A program made the translations under genes and the position numbers. The notes beneath the pieces are model-generated. The model was not told the origin of the DNA. It saw nothing but the letters and a program-made list of their open reading frames with translations, and ran no database searches. From positions 1 to 64,000 of the forward strand of contig CADBAG010000009.1 in assembly GCA_902792635.1 (NCBI GenBank): a stretch of 64,000 bases of DNA, in the 5' to 3' direction. Every line of letters starts with the position of its first letter. The stretch's first letter is position 1. The stretch comes from an uncultured Prevotellaceae bacterium (GTDB lineage Bacteria > Bacteroidota > Bacteroidia > Bacteroidales > Bacteroidaceae). Below, in pieces: positions 1-8,170 of this stretch.

Positions 1-48
1 GCTCCAAAGGAGAACTTCTTCGATGAACTCTTTGCTGAGAATGGCTAA
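1..48 (+). CDS. 3' end of an unidentified gene (partial)
   Basis: The first 48 bases read in frame 1 as fifteen residues ending in DELFAENG and a TAA stop. No stop interrupts the frame back to the window edge, and the composition is ordinary for this genome. The rest of the gene lies outside the window, so the product cannot be named. The 120 bases between it and the next start hold no recognisable site. Confidence 0.45.
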   Translation, partial: APKENFFDELFAENG

Positions 49-172
49 GAAAAAGTCATTCAGGATTTGGCATGCCTAAATAAGAGACTGAGTAGTTACA
101 TGTGGTATGGCGTTGATGCAGCCACTCACCGCAACTATTACATTTTTACATTCACACGGAAAGGATACAGCT

Positions 173-844
173 ATGAGACGATATATTATTAAACTGCTTC
201 TTGTCTTGGCCTTCCTTCCGCTCACCGTCCATGCCCAGGAAGGTAGTATAGAAGGCGTAGATAGTGTAGAAATGGGGATGAGCCGTTTTGACCGCCGTGT
301 GAATCACATCCGTCGTTACTGGGCGAGTCTGATCCCCACGCAGTTTGTGTTGCAGAATGCAGGCAATATGGGACTCATCTCTACGGGAATAGGCTGGTCT
401 TACGGCAAGCGCGGACAATGGGAGACGCAGATCCTGTGGGGCATCATTCCTAAATATAACAGTACACACGACCACCTTACCAACACCGTGAAGGAGAATT
501 ACATTCCGTGGAGCATCAGCTTCAACGACTGGCTTGCCTTGGAGCCGTTGGAGACGAGCATTTATGTCAATACCGTTTATGGGCATGAGTTCTGGAGGAG
601 TCAGCCGCGGCGTTACCCTGATAAATATTATCAGGCGCTCTCCACAAAGTTCCGCATCAACGTAGCTTTGGGACAGCGCCTGACATTCAACCTCAATCCT
701 GAGAAGTATCACTGTCGCTCCATCAGCCTCTTCTATGAGGTGAGTTCCTGCGACCTCTACATCCGTTCCCTCTTCCAAGGTACCGACATCTCCTTCTGGG
801 ATGTCATAGGATTGTCGATAGGAGTGAAGATGGTGGTACTTTAG
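173..844 (+). CDS. Exported protein, probably outer-membrane barrel-like
   Basis: A 223-residue protein I do not recognise as a named family. The start at 173 is chosen over an upstream in-frame ATG at 107 because it gives a clean signal peptide: basic MRRYIIK, a hydrophobic stretch to about residue 18, and a likely cleavage after A21 (HAQ). The mature part is rich in aromatic residues and in alternating polar/hydrophobic segments (for example the GIGWSYGKRGQWETQILWG region), and ends in a hydrophobic strand (IGLSIGVKMVVL), as in small outer-membrane barrels of Bacteroidetes. The barrel is inference. It converges on the export operon; the two stops overlap by four bases. Confidence 0.7.
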   Translation: MRRYIIKLLLVLAFLPLTVHAQEGSIEGVDSVEMGMSRFDRRVNHIRRYWASLIPTQFVLQNAGNMGLISTGIGWSYGKRGQWETQILWGIIPKYNSTHDHLTNTVKENYIPWSISFNDWLALEPLETSIYVNTVYGHEFWRSQPRRYPDKYYQALSTKFRINVALGQRLTFNLNPEKYHCRSISLFYEVSSCDLYIRSLFQGTDISFWDVIGLSIGVKMVVL

Positions 845-1830
845 CGCAGCGTGAGCGTCATTCCCGGTCTCATGTCAGGGCATTTGCCGATAGGACGTGC
901 ACGTACTTCGAAGGTGTTGAGAGCATGACCTTCTCCGGCTTTGGTCGCTTTCCATGTAGTGTATTCTCCTTGTACTTTCATGTAATAGATGCGCATGGGG
1001 TAGGTTTGATTGAATGCCTCAGAGTGGACTTTAATCTCCTTACCCGGTTCGATGCCATGGAGCAGGTCTTCACGGATGAAGAAAGAAGCCCACTGATCTT
1101 TCAGGACACTGATCGTCATGATCGGTGAGCCACTGCCCACGAGTTCTCCGTCGTGAGCATAGATCTTCTCCACTTCTCCTTCAACGGTAGCGCGCTGTAC
1201 TGTCTCGTGAAGTAGTGAGCGGACGACATCTACGCCTCCTCCGGCTGCCTTCGCTTGTTCAGCTGCAGCCTTCTTTTCTTCTTTGCGGGCACCATTCTTC
1301 GCCATCTCATATTGACTTTGAGCTACCTTCACTTGAGCTGTCGCAGCATCGTAGGCAGCTTTCGCCTCATCACGCTTCTGTGTGCTGGCTACCCCTTCAT
1401 CGGACAGTTTCTGTACTCGCTGATAAGTCTTCAAAGCGATGTTTAGTGCTGCTTTCGCTTGGAGCACGAGGTTTGCCGCTGTCTGAATCTGTTCTTGCCG
1501 AGTACCGTTCTCCGTCATCTCGCTGATCGCCTGTGTGGCTTGTTCCGTAGCTTCAGCGGCTTGTTGTTGAGCATCTAACTCCGGGTCTTGCAGGATGGCG
1601 AGGGTGTCACCGACATGCACATAGTCGCCTTCTTCCACACATAACCGCTTTACGCGGGCAGAGAGCTTGGAGGATACCTGATATTCTCGTGCTTCAATCT
1701 GACCTTGGATCGGTTCTTTCTCGTCACCGAAACAGAGGTAGCCTATCAGGGCTACAGCGGTTACAATGAGGATAAAGGATAAGAGGGCAATGACAACATT
1801 GATATGTTCTTTCTTCTGTTCCATGATCAT
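841..1830 (-). CDS. HlyD-family membrane fusion protein (second of the operon)
   Basis: Periplasmic adaptor of an export pump. One N-terminal membrane anchor (about residues 12-33), a split biotinyl-lipoyl domain (motif GQIEAREYQVSSKLSARVK, then EGDYVHVGDTLAIL), a long alanine- and glutamine-rich coiled-coil hairpin (about 90-205) and a beta-barrel part (SIKVDQW-type segment near 250). Last gene of a four-gene leftward operon, two bases after the preceding permease stop; ATG at 1830 or 1824 are both possible. It resembles the first HlyD gene of the same operon (4242-5243) over its whole length, so the two look like duplicates. No TolC-type channel gene is beside it. Confidence 0.88.
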   Translation of the reverse strand: MIMEQKKEHINVVIALLSFILIVTAVALIGYLCFGDEKEPIQGQIEAREYQVSSKLSARVKRLCVEEGDYVHVGDTLAILQDPELDAQQQAAEATEQATQAISEMTENGTRQEQIQTAANLVLQAKAALNIALKTYQRVQKLSDEGVASTQKRDEAKAAYDAATAQVKVAQSQYEMAKNGARKEEKKAAAEQAKAAGGGVDVVRSLLHETVQRATVEGEVEKIYAHDGELVGSGSPIMTISVLKDQWASFFIREDLLHGIEPGKEIKVHSEAFNQTYPMRIYYMKVQGEYTTWKATKAGEGHALNTFEVRARPIGKCPDMRPGMTLTLR

Positions 1831-1832
1831 GG

Positions 1833-2990
1833 TTATTTTAAAAGCATCTTATTGATGTTGCGGATATAGACAATACAAGCCGTGCCAAAATAGACCAGCA
1901 CCTGAATCCATATCCCCATGTAGAGGTCATGGATGTCGGACAGGCTGCAGCCCATTGATTCGATATGGATGTAAGCGTTCATGCCGAGGGTAGAAGGGAA
2001 TATCCAGGATATGACTTTCCAAAACATCGGGATGTTCGAAGCCGGCCACGAGATGCCGGAGAGGAATACCATGATGACTGACATGAAGACGAAGATCATG
2101 ATGCAGTCCTCACGTCGGTAGATCAACGACGAGAGGGTCACGGCGAAGAAGATGCAGGCTAAGAGATAGGGGATAATGAAGGCGATCAGTGTCCAGTAGT
2201 CACCTAACTGCAAGAGTCCGAACTCCCGATTGACAAACGTGAACATGTAGATAGCCATGATGAAATAGAGCGGCAGATAAAACAATGCCTTGCCCCAGAC
2301 AATCGGCATGATGCGTTTGTAATGAACATCAAATGGGATGACAGATCCATAATACTTCTCTCGCGTGTTGCCCATCTCCATGCCGATACCCAAGAGGAGC
2401 GTCTGTTGGATGATAAGCATCAGGATAGGCGGAATGAGGAAGGAGGCAAAGCCCGACTGTGGATTGAACAACGAGATATGGTCGTAGAGGATTGGCATCT
2501 TCGACACTTCCTCGTCGCGGATCGTCGTAGCTCCGATCTTTTCAATCTTGATGTCGTTGTTCATGTCGAGAGATGCATCGGTGGCTGCCAAGAGCAGGGC
2601 CTTGTAATAGAGCATACTGCTCATGTCGCAGTAGAGACCCACATTCGTCTGCTTGCCGTTGCGGATATCTTCCTCAAACGAGTTAGGGATGTGGAGGATG
2701 CCGTAGGCGTTGTGCTTCTTGATTTGTAGTTCGGCTTCTTTCATGTTCGGGAAATAGCCGATCGTCTTGGCATCGGGCGTGGCGTTAATATGATGAACCA
2801 GCTCGCGGCTCAGCGCCGTGCCACAGTCATCGACGACCGCACAAGGTACATCGCGGCACACCTCGTTTGTGTAGACGTAAGAGTAGAGTAGCGGATAGGC
2901 GAGAGGCACGAAGATGATGAAGATGAGGATACCCTTATCCCGCAGTACCGTGCGGCACTCGTCATACCATATATAGAGAAGGTCTTTCAT
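1833..2990 (-). CDS. ABC-2 type transporter permease
   Basis: 385-residue inner-membrane protein of the ABC-2 (YhhJ-like) family: one transmembrane helix near residues 20-42, a large extracytoplasmic domain to about 180 (containing AVVDDCGTALSRELVHHI, typical of this family), then five further helices ending near residue 375. It contains no nucleotide-binding domain. It starts 12 bases after the stop of the sister permease gene and is followed after two bases by the second HlyD gene, so translation is likely coupled. Known family members export drugs, bile salts or lipids; the substrate cannot be read from the sequence. Confidence 0.85.
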   Translation of the reverse strand: MKDLLYIWYDECRTVLRDKGILIFIIFVPLAYPLLYSYVYTNEVCRDVPCAVVDDCGTALSRELVHHINATPDAKTIGYFPNMKEAELQIKKHNAYGILHIPNSFEEDIRNGKQTNVGLYCDMSSMLYYKALLLAATDASLDMNNDIKIEKIGATTIRDEEVSKMPILYDHISLFNPQSGFASFLIPPILMLIIQQTLLLGIGMEMGNTREKYYGSVIPFDVHYKRIMPIVWGKALFYLPLYFIMAIYMFTFVNREFGLLQLGDYWTLIAFIIPYLLACIFFAVTLSSLIYRREDCIMIFVFMSVIMVFLSGISWPASNIPMFWKVISWIFPSTLGMNAYIHIESMGCSLSDIHDLYMGIWIQVLVYFGTACIVYIRNINKMLLK

Positions 2991-3002
2991 GATTTCTCGA
3001 TC

Positions 3003-4220
3003 TTATTGAATGTATTTGAATTTGAGGAATGCTTTATGATAACGGGGCAGTACGACGATTGGCAGCAGGGCAAAGCCTATCATTGCCACGATTGACGACC
3101 AGATATAATGAATCGAATAGCCGTCGAGCGCACAGTTGACATAGATGAGATAATAGTGGCGGAGCGGGAACCATGTAGCGAGAAACCGGAGGAAAGGCGA
3201 CATCGCCGTGACGGGAAAAGTGAAGCCAGCAAGAGAGAACGAGAGGATGCCCCACAACGAGCAGATGCACATAGCGAGTCGCATCTCACCTGCCATCAGT
3301 CCGAAGAGGAAGACACCGAAACCCTGACTTGCCAATACCGTGAGGATGCTGAGGCCAAACATCATCGGTAAGCCACAGTTGCACGGGAAGCCGAGATAAC
3401 AATAAAACCACACATCCATAAAGATCATGATGATGGAATAGATAATCGTCTGTGGCAGAAGTTTGGCTGCCAAGGCCAATGCCGGACTGTGACCGGAGTA
3501 GATGTACAACATAATCTGGTGTTCTTGTTTCCATTCCAGGCCGATGGTGTAGGTCGTTGTCAGGAGCATCAGCAAGATGATGATTCCCGGAACGAGCATA
3601 TTGCTCAGAAAGACGGAGTAGTCGAGGAATGAGTTCCTCAACGGGTGTGTCTCGATGACGACGGGTTGCAGAATGCCCATCACGCGGTCGTTGGCGATGC
3701 CGTGTCCCCACAGACTACTGCGCGTCAGTGCCAGTCCTGCAAGTACAGAAGCGGTCTTCATATCCTTCATAAGAAGGTTACCGGGTACATAATAGCAGTC
3801 GTTGGTATAGAAAGAGATTGTCGGCTGACGACTCGACTCGCAGTCTTTCGTCAGACCTTTGGGGATGTAGAAGAATGCATAGATCTTTCCTTCCTGCATG
3901 GCTTTGCGCGCATCGTGGAAATTGTGAAATACATATTTGACATCCGTCTCCTCGAACCCGTTGAGCAAGCGCTGTACAATGCGAGTGACATGGGTCTGGT
4001 CTTCATCCACGATGGCGGCGGGCAGTCGGGTGGGGAGGCCTTTCATCATGAGCGTCGTGAAGAAAAAGATGACTAACAGCGGAGCAATGATCATGCTGAA
4101 CAGGAATAGCGGCCGTTGCGAATACTGTTTGATCTCCCGGCGGTTGATGTAGATGAACCGATTGCGGATTATTTTAAGCTTCGTGATGCCAGCGTTCTTT
4201 GTATCAGTAAGTATTTCCAT
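3003..4220 (-). CDS. ABC-2 type transporter permease
   Basis: Second permease of the export operon, 405 residues from the ATG at 4220. An in-frame TTG at 4235 would lengthen it by five residues but lies only six bases after the previous stop. Same plan as its neighbour: helix near residues 40-60, extracytoplasmic domain with AAIVDEDQTHVTRIVQ, then five helices (from about 205 to 395). The two permeases probably form a heterodimer. No Walker A motif is present in either, and no ATPase gene is in the cluster. Confidence 0.85.
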   Translation of the reverse strand: MEILTDTKNAGITKLKIIRNRFIYINRREIKQYSQRPLFLFSMIIAPLLVIFFFTTLMMKGLPTRLPAAIVDEDQTHVTRIVQRLLNGFEETDVKYVFHNFHDARKAMQEGKIYAFFYIPKGLTKDCESSRQPTISFYTNDCYYVPGNLLMKDMKTASVLAGLALTRSSLWGHGIANDRVMGILQPVVIETHPLRNSFLDYSVFLSNMLVPGIIILLMLLTTTYTIGLEWKQEHQIMLYIYSGHSPALALAAKLLPQTIIYSIIMIFMDVWFYCYLGFPCNCGLPMMFGLSILTVLASQGFGVFLFGLMAGEMRLAMCICSLWGILSFSLAGFTFPVTAMSPFLRFLATWFPLRHYYLIYVNCALDGYSIHYIWSSIVAMIGFALLPIVVLPRYHKAFLKFKYIQ

Positions 4221-4241
4221 AAACAATATTTCCAAAGTATT

Positions 4242-5243
4242 TTACTTTGATTTAACCCAAATGGCCGACTCTCCTGCGTGTGGCGACCTTAGTGGCTTGT
4301 CGGCGCGCATACGTACCTCGAAGAGCTTGAGGTCGATGTCGTTGAGGGCACGTGTCGCTTTCCACGAAGCAAAGTCACCGGCATTCTCGATCCGCGTGAC
4401 ATGGGTCAGAACGGTATCGCCCGTGGCGGGACGGTAGATGAGCACCTTGTCGTGATAGTCGATGCCTTTGAGTTTGTCTTCATTGACAAAGAACGAGAAC
4501 CAATAGTCGTCGGTCTCCACATTCATGATCGGGGCTCCTGTACCAACGAACTCACCTATCTCCACGAAGACTTCCGTGACCCATCCGCTCTGCGGAGCAG
4601 TGAGCACCGTCTCGTTAAGCAGGCTCTTCACTTCTTTTACCCGAGCCCCCGCAGCCTTGGTCATAGCACCGGAGGCTCTCTTCTCCTCATGACGGGAACC
4701 GTTCTTAGCTTGTTCATACTGTTCGCGCATGGCCTGGGCGGCGGCAACGGCAGCATCGCGGGCCGACTGCGCCTCATCTCTCTTCTGCGCCGACACTACG
4801 CCCTGAGCATAGAGCTTACTGATACGTGCATAGGTCTTTTCACTGATATCGCGGGCTGATACGGCCTGTTGCCAATGGTAGTATGCCGACTGCACGGCTT
4901 CCTTTCGCGTTCCTTCATTGATCAGTGCTTCTCCGGCTCCTGCTGCTTGCTCCTTGGCTTGCGTAACCTGTTCGAGGGCGTTCACCTCGGGCGCCGAGAG
5001 GATGGCGAGGGTGTCGCCTTCGTGGACGTAGTCGCCTTCACCGACAAGAAGCTTCACGACACGGCTCGGAACCTTTGTCGAGACACGGTAGTCGGTCGAC
5101 TCGAGCTGCCCTTCTATCGTCGGCTGATGCTTTGGGAGAGACAAACCCACGAGAATGGCAGCTATCACGATGAAGAGAATAATGATTGCTGTCAGCAGAA
5201 TCTTGTTGTGGAAGATGATATGAAATATCCTTTTTGACCGCAT
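4242..5243 (-). CDS. HlyD-family membrane fusion protein (first of the operon)
   Basis: First gene of the leftward export operon, 333 residues. Membrane anchor at about residues 13-33, lipoyl half-motif GQLESTDYRVSTKVPSR, then EGDYVHEGDTLAIL, a coiled-coil hairpin from about 85 to 200 with AAGA-rich repeats, and a C-terminal barrel (GEFVGTGAPIMNVETDDYW). It faces the AraC regulator across 199 bases, which suggests that regulator controls it. A weak -7-like sequence (GAACTTTG on the minus strand, 5284-5291) differs from the consensus at its first base. Confidence 0.88.
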   Translation of the reverse strand: MRSKRIFHIIFHNKILLTAIIILFIVIAAILVGLSLPKHQPTIEGQLESTDYRVSTKVPSRVVKLLVGEGDYVHEGDTLAILSAPEVNALEQVTQAKEQAAGAGEALINEGTRKEAVQSAYYHWQQAVSARDISEKTYARISKLYAQGVVSAQKRDEAQSARDAAVAAAQAMREQYEQAKNGSRHEEKRASGAMTKAAGARVKEVKSLLNETVLTAPQSGWVTEVFVEIGEFVGTGAPIMNVETDDYWFSFFVNEDKLKGIDYHDKVLIYRPATGDTVLTHVTRIENAGDFASWKATRALNDIDLKLFEVRMRADKPLRSPHAGESAIWVKSK

Positions 5244-5442
5244 TGCTTGTTATTATTATCGTATAATTGCTTTGTTTGTTCTGCAAAGTTCTAACAATAA
5301 TAGGCATATCCGGTGTTCAAATCTTCTGCATGATTGTAAGAAAACGCAGTATACTGACGTTTCGTTAAATATTTAGGAAGAATAAAACATCAATTATGGT
5401 GTATTTTTCCGATATTTGCAGCAAAAAAGAACGATATACGAT

Positions 5443-6336
5443 ATGGAGAACAATCAACTCGTCTTGAAAGAATTGAATATGGAGGATTTGAACAATGGCA
5501 ACCAGCTCGTGAAGTATTACGACGGTGATGTGGCGATCGTGGATGACATTCACGATCTCAAGGATGTTGCCCCACTGTATGCTAAGATGAACTTCATCAT
5601 CATCTGTACCAACGGCCGCATACAGTTTGAAATCAATGACAAGCAACTACGGTTGGAGAAGGAAGAGATACTGCTCAGTGCACCTTATGTCATCCTCGAC
5701 AACTATATGTTCAGTCCCGACTTTGAGTGTAAGATATTGTGCCTCTCGGACGATATTATTCACGCGATGTTGGGTGATATGGTGAACCGTTGGAATGTCA
5801 GTATCTATTCGCGGAAGACGAACATCATCACGCTGCCCCAGGAGGACCGCGAGCAGTTTGTGTATTATTATGAGCTTATCAAGTTTAAGATGCAGCATCA
5901 GGACCGGCCCAACAACACGCTGACGATGCAGGCGGTCATTCAGGCGATGCTTTATGATGTGATAGGGTTGTTGGACGAGCAGACACAGTTGGAATCGGAC
6001 GATGCTGAGTCGCATGGCAATGTGGTGTTTCATAACTTTCTGCGACTTATCACCTCCAATGATGTCAAGCACCGGCCTGTGGAGTATTATGCAGAGCAGT
6101 TGAATATCAGGCCGAAGTACCTCACGATGCTCTGCACGAAATACAGTGGCAAGTCGGCTTCAGCGTGGATCACACAATATACGAAGGAGGACATCCGGCA
6201 TCTGCTCTGCCATACGACAATGTCGGTGAAGGAGATTGCCTTCAAACTTGGTTTTCCCAACCTCTCATTCTTCGGCAGTTATGTTCGCCGCAACTTCGGC
6301 ATGTCACCGCTGAAGCTGCGGGCGCAGAAAGGGTAA
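5443..6336 (+). CDS. AraC-family transcriptional regulator
   Basis: 297 residues from the ATG at 5443; an upstream TTG at 5418 is rejected because a family-typical N terminus begins at MENNQLV. The N-terminal half is a cupin-like sensing domain (around FIIICTNGRIQFEINDKQLRLEKEEILL). The C-terminal ~100 residues carry the two HTH motifs of AraC proteins (YYAEQLNIRPKYLTMLCTKY and MSVKEIAFKLGF, then SFFGSYVRRNFGMSPLKLR). Placed divergently from the HlyD/ABC-2 operon, so it most likely activates that export system in response to a small molecule. It ends just before a 22-bp tandem array. Confidence 0.9.
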   Translation: MENNQLVLKELNMEDLNNGNQLVKYYDGDVAIVDDIHDLKDVAPLYAKMNFIIICTNGRIQFEINDKQLRLEKEEILLSAPYVILDNYMFSPDFECKILCLSDDIIHAMLGDMVNRWNVSIYSRKTNIITLPQEDREQFVYYYELIKFKMQHQDRPNNTLTMQAVIQAMLYDVIGLLDEQTQLESDDAESHGNVVFHNFLRLITSNDVKHRPVEYYAEQLNIRPKYLTMLCTKYSGKSASAWITQYTKEDIRHLLCHTTMSVKEIAFKLGFPNLSFFGSYVRRNFGMSPLKLRAQKG

Positions 6337-6356
6337 CACCTACGGTGAAACCATAT

Positions 6357-6443
6357 CGCGCCTCATATGCGTCGGTAACGCGCCGCATATGCGTCGGTAA
6401 CGCGTCACAGTTGAGGCGGAAACGCGCCACAGTTGAGGCGCGA
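6357..6443. repeat. 22-bp tandem array with 11-bp terminal inverted repeats
   Basis: Four 22-bp units. Two carry the core CATATGCGTCGGTAA and two carry CACAGTTGAGGCGGAA, each starting CGCG(C/T)C. The outer ends are exact inverted repeats (ATCGCGCCTCA and TGAGGCGCGAT), so the whole array can fold back. It sits between the convergent AraC and MntA genes. A sister array with the same ends and unit length lies at 51584-51673. Confidence 0.8.
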
Positions 6444-6459
6444 TGAGAGAAAGCCGTAG

Positions 6460-6762
6460 TTATTGCTTTTGATAAATCACTTCTCCTTCCCGGTCAATAT
6501 CATCAATAAGGTCTTGATTACGAAGACGGGAATAAATGTTTGTATCAAAGAAGTAAGGAATATACGAATCTTCCAACTTAGCATCAAGCCATGCCACATC
6601 GGTCAGCGTCAGGTCTTTGCCTTTCAGTGACAGGTCCACATCGGAGCCCGGACGGTAGTCGCCGCGGACTCGTGAGCCGAAGATGATGGCTTGCTCAATA
6701 TGGGGGAAAGAACTCAAGATCTCCCTCAGTTCTTTGATATTGCCTTCAGATAAACCGTACAT
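6460..6762 (-). CDS. mntA: Minimal nucleotidyltransferase, MntA-type antitoxin
   Basis: 100-residue member of the minimal nucleotidyltransferase fold: G29-S30 and R34 followed by D41 and D43 (GSRVRGDYRPGSDVDL), the GSx10DxD signature. In HepT/MntA systems this enzyme inactivates the HepT RNase by adding AMP to a tyrosine next to its active site. It follows the hepT gene with a TAATG one-base overlap, the tight coupling usual for toxin-antitoxin pairs. Confidence 0.85.
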   Translation of the reverse strand: MYGLSEGNIKELREILSSFPHIEQAIIFGSRVRGDYRPGSDVDLSLKGKDLTLTDVAWLDAKLEDSYIPYFFDTNIYSRLRNQDLIDDIDREGEVIYQKQ

Positions 6763-7208
6763 TAGCTGTTAAATAAGGAGTTGGGAGTAACCTTTGACAA
6801 CTTTTCGAACTTAGCGTCGAGTTTCACCATTTCGGGGAAGAAGAGGTTAAGAATGTTTTCAATGACATCATCGGCAACGTCTCCATTATAATTGTGTGAA
6901 GTCTCATTTCGGCTTTTGATCATCTGCATCCAGACATTGCCATTCTCAACCAGATCTAAGTCCACAGCATAGCGTGTAGCGTCCTTTGAGCCGCCTATCC
7001 CCTGAATATCCTTATACTCGGCATAGCTCTTCATGAGTTTCCAAGCGCACTCGTGTGTGAACTCAAAGCGTTGTATCAGGCCATCCCTTTCGAAATCGTT
7101 GAGCTCGCGCTTCTTGGCAGTGTTGACAATCTCTGCTAATCGGCTGAGTGCTTTATGGTAGTTCCTATATTTCCGTTCCCACTTCGGGAGTTCGTTGGGC
7201 TCTGTCAT
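6762..7208 (-). CDS. hepT: HEPN-domain toxin, HepT (HI0074 family)
   Basis: 148 residues from the ATG at 7208 (an upstream in-frame start is not supported by family length). All-helical protein of the family long annotated as nucleotidyltransferase substrate-binding protein. The catalytic RNase motif Rx4HxY is intact: R100, H105 and Y107 within RNETSHNY. Y107 is the position AMPylated by MntA in characterised HepT proteins. Expected to cleave RNA when freed from its partner; it forms a two-gene operon with mntA. Confidence 0.87.
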   Translation of the reverse strand: MTEPNELPKWERKYRNYHKALSRLAEIVNTAKKRELNDFERDGLIQRFEFTHECAWKLMKSYAEYKDIQGIGGSKDATRYAVDLDLVENGNVWMQMIKSRNETSHNYNGDVADDVIENILNLFFPEMVKLDAKFEKLSKVTPNSLFNS

Positions 7209-7296
7209 AATCGTTCTTCTTTTTACCGCAAAGATAAGAAATAAAAAACGAAGGGGCAAAGAAAATAGAGAAAATGTGAAGGTAACTATAGTGGAT

Positions 7297-7920
7297 CTAC
7301 TTCAGAAGTTTATAATAATGATCCAAGACTTCAACGGCAGGCTTCTTGAATTTAATGATGGGATCAATGAAATAGAGGCTCTCTCCATCGGTTAACACGT
7401 TGTCACCATCAGCGGAAACATCGGTAACGGCAATGTAGTCGTTGGCATAATAATAGCGGTCCTCTACATGAAGGTCAAGACCGCTTGAAAGATAATTATC
7501 TATCTTCCTCTGTGTTGGGGTTTGGTATTGGTCAGTTATGTATTTTTGTTGAACAATAATCCTTACTCCATCGATATCTTCGCTGATTCCAATGAATGAA
7601 TAATGTGTTGAAGGAAAAAGTATATTATGGATGAGATGCTCATAAATAGCATCTTGAGCATGTAAAGATTTTATAATTGCTTTGGCAAAGGGGTTACGGA
7701 TTTTGGTAATGACGGTCTCCTGTTCGTTTAGGTAGACAATGCTCTCACCCGATGGCAGTCTTTTCCTGTCACCGAATTTTTGCCAATCTCTTTTGGGTAT
7801 GAATAAACCCTCTGACTTGGCTATATCTATCAGGCGTCTGCTCTCTTTCTCTTGCGCTGCAGTTCCCGTGCCTTGCTCGTAATCTCCATATTGTTCAGCG
7901 GATAGTGGAGCCTCGAACAC
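7297..7920 (-). CDS. Putative polyvalent-protein-type kinase domain protein
   Basis: The protein resembles the small kinase domains found in phage and plasmid polyvalent proteins and encoded alone in many Bacteroidales. Visible features: RLPSGESIVYL and a lysine in TVITKIRNP (nucleotide-binding lobe), IIVQQKYI (hinge), and DVSADGDNVLTDG followed by LYFIDPI, which take the places of the catalytic loop and metal-binding Asp. The start is uncertain. The frame is open from 8091, but a better-looking 66-residue gene occupies another frame there; the GTG at 7920 gives 207 residues and keeps the conserved part. ATG at 8040 (247 residues) is the alternative. Function is inferred from family resemblance only. 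Confidence 0.6.
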   Translation of the reverse strand: MFEAPLSAEQYGDYEQGTGTAAQEKESRRLIDIAKSEGLFIPKRDWQKFGDRKRLPSGESIVYLNEQETVITKIRNPFAKAIIKSLHAQDAIYEHLIHNILFPSTHYSFIGISEDIDGVRIIVQQKYITDQYQTPTQRKIDNYLSSGLDLHVEDRYYYANDYIAVTDVSADGDNVLTDGESLYFIDPIIKFKKPAVEVLDHYYKLLK

Positions 7921-8030
7921 TCTAATATCGCTTCGGTCGCTATCTGCCTGTATCTTGGATTCAAACTCAACACGTACTGCAGGGCTTGTTGTCCGTTTCT
8001 TAAATAGAGCGTTGATAATCTTTCGTCCAT
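7830..8030 (-). CDS. Small helical basic protein upstream of the kinase gene
   Basis: A 66-residue protein from ATG 8030 (MDERLSTLYLRNGQQ...), predicted all-helical, with a strongly basic C terminus (ARELQRKRKRADA). Family not recognised by name. Its 3' third overlaps the start region of the kinase gene by about 90 bases in another frame. A perfect -7 box (TATCTTTG, minus strand, 8061-8068) lies just upstream, which fits it being the first gene of a two-gene transcript. The composition and amphipathic pattern look protein-like, more so than the competing frame at 7920-8040. Confidence 0.55.
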   Translation of the reverse strand: MDERLSTLYLRNGQQALQYVLSLNPRYRQIATEAILECSRLHYPLNNMEITSKARELQRKRKRADA

Positions 8031-8060
8031 GATGCCACATGTTTTCGTTGTTTGATACTG

Positions 8061-8068
8061 CAAAGATA
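8061..8068 (-). promoter_or_regulatory. -7 promoter box for the small gene and kinase
   Basis: Minus-strand TATCTTTG, an exact TAnnTTTG box, about 30 bases before the ATG at 8030. No good -33 TTTG at the usual distance. Confidence 0.5.
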
Positions 8069-8170
8069 AGAAGATTATTTTGAATAAGCAACTTGAAAGA
8101 AAGAATCTTTTATCCTGTCACGAATGCGTCAGCGACATAATACCTATGAGGCGCGACCAGACAAGGCAGA

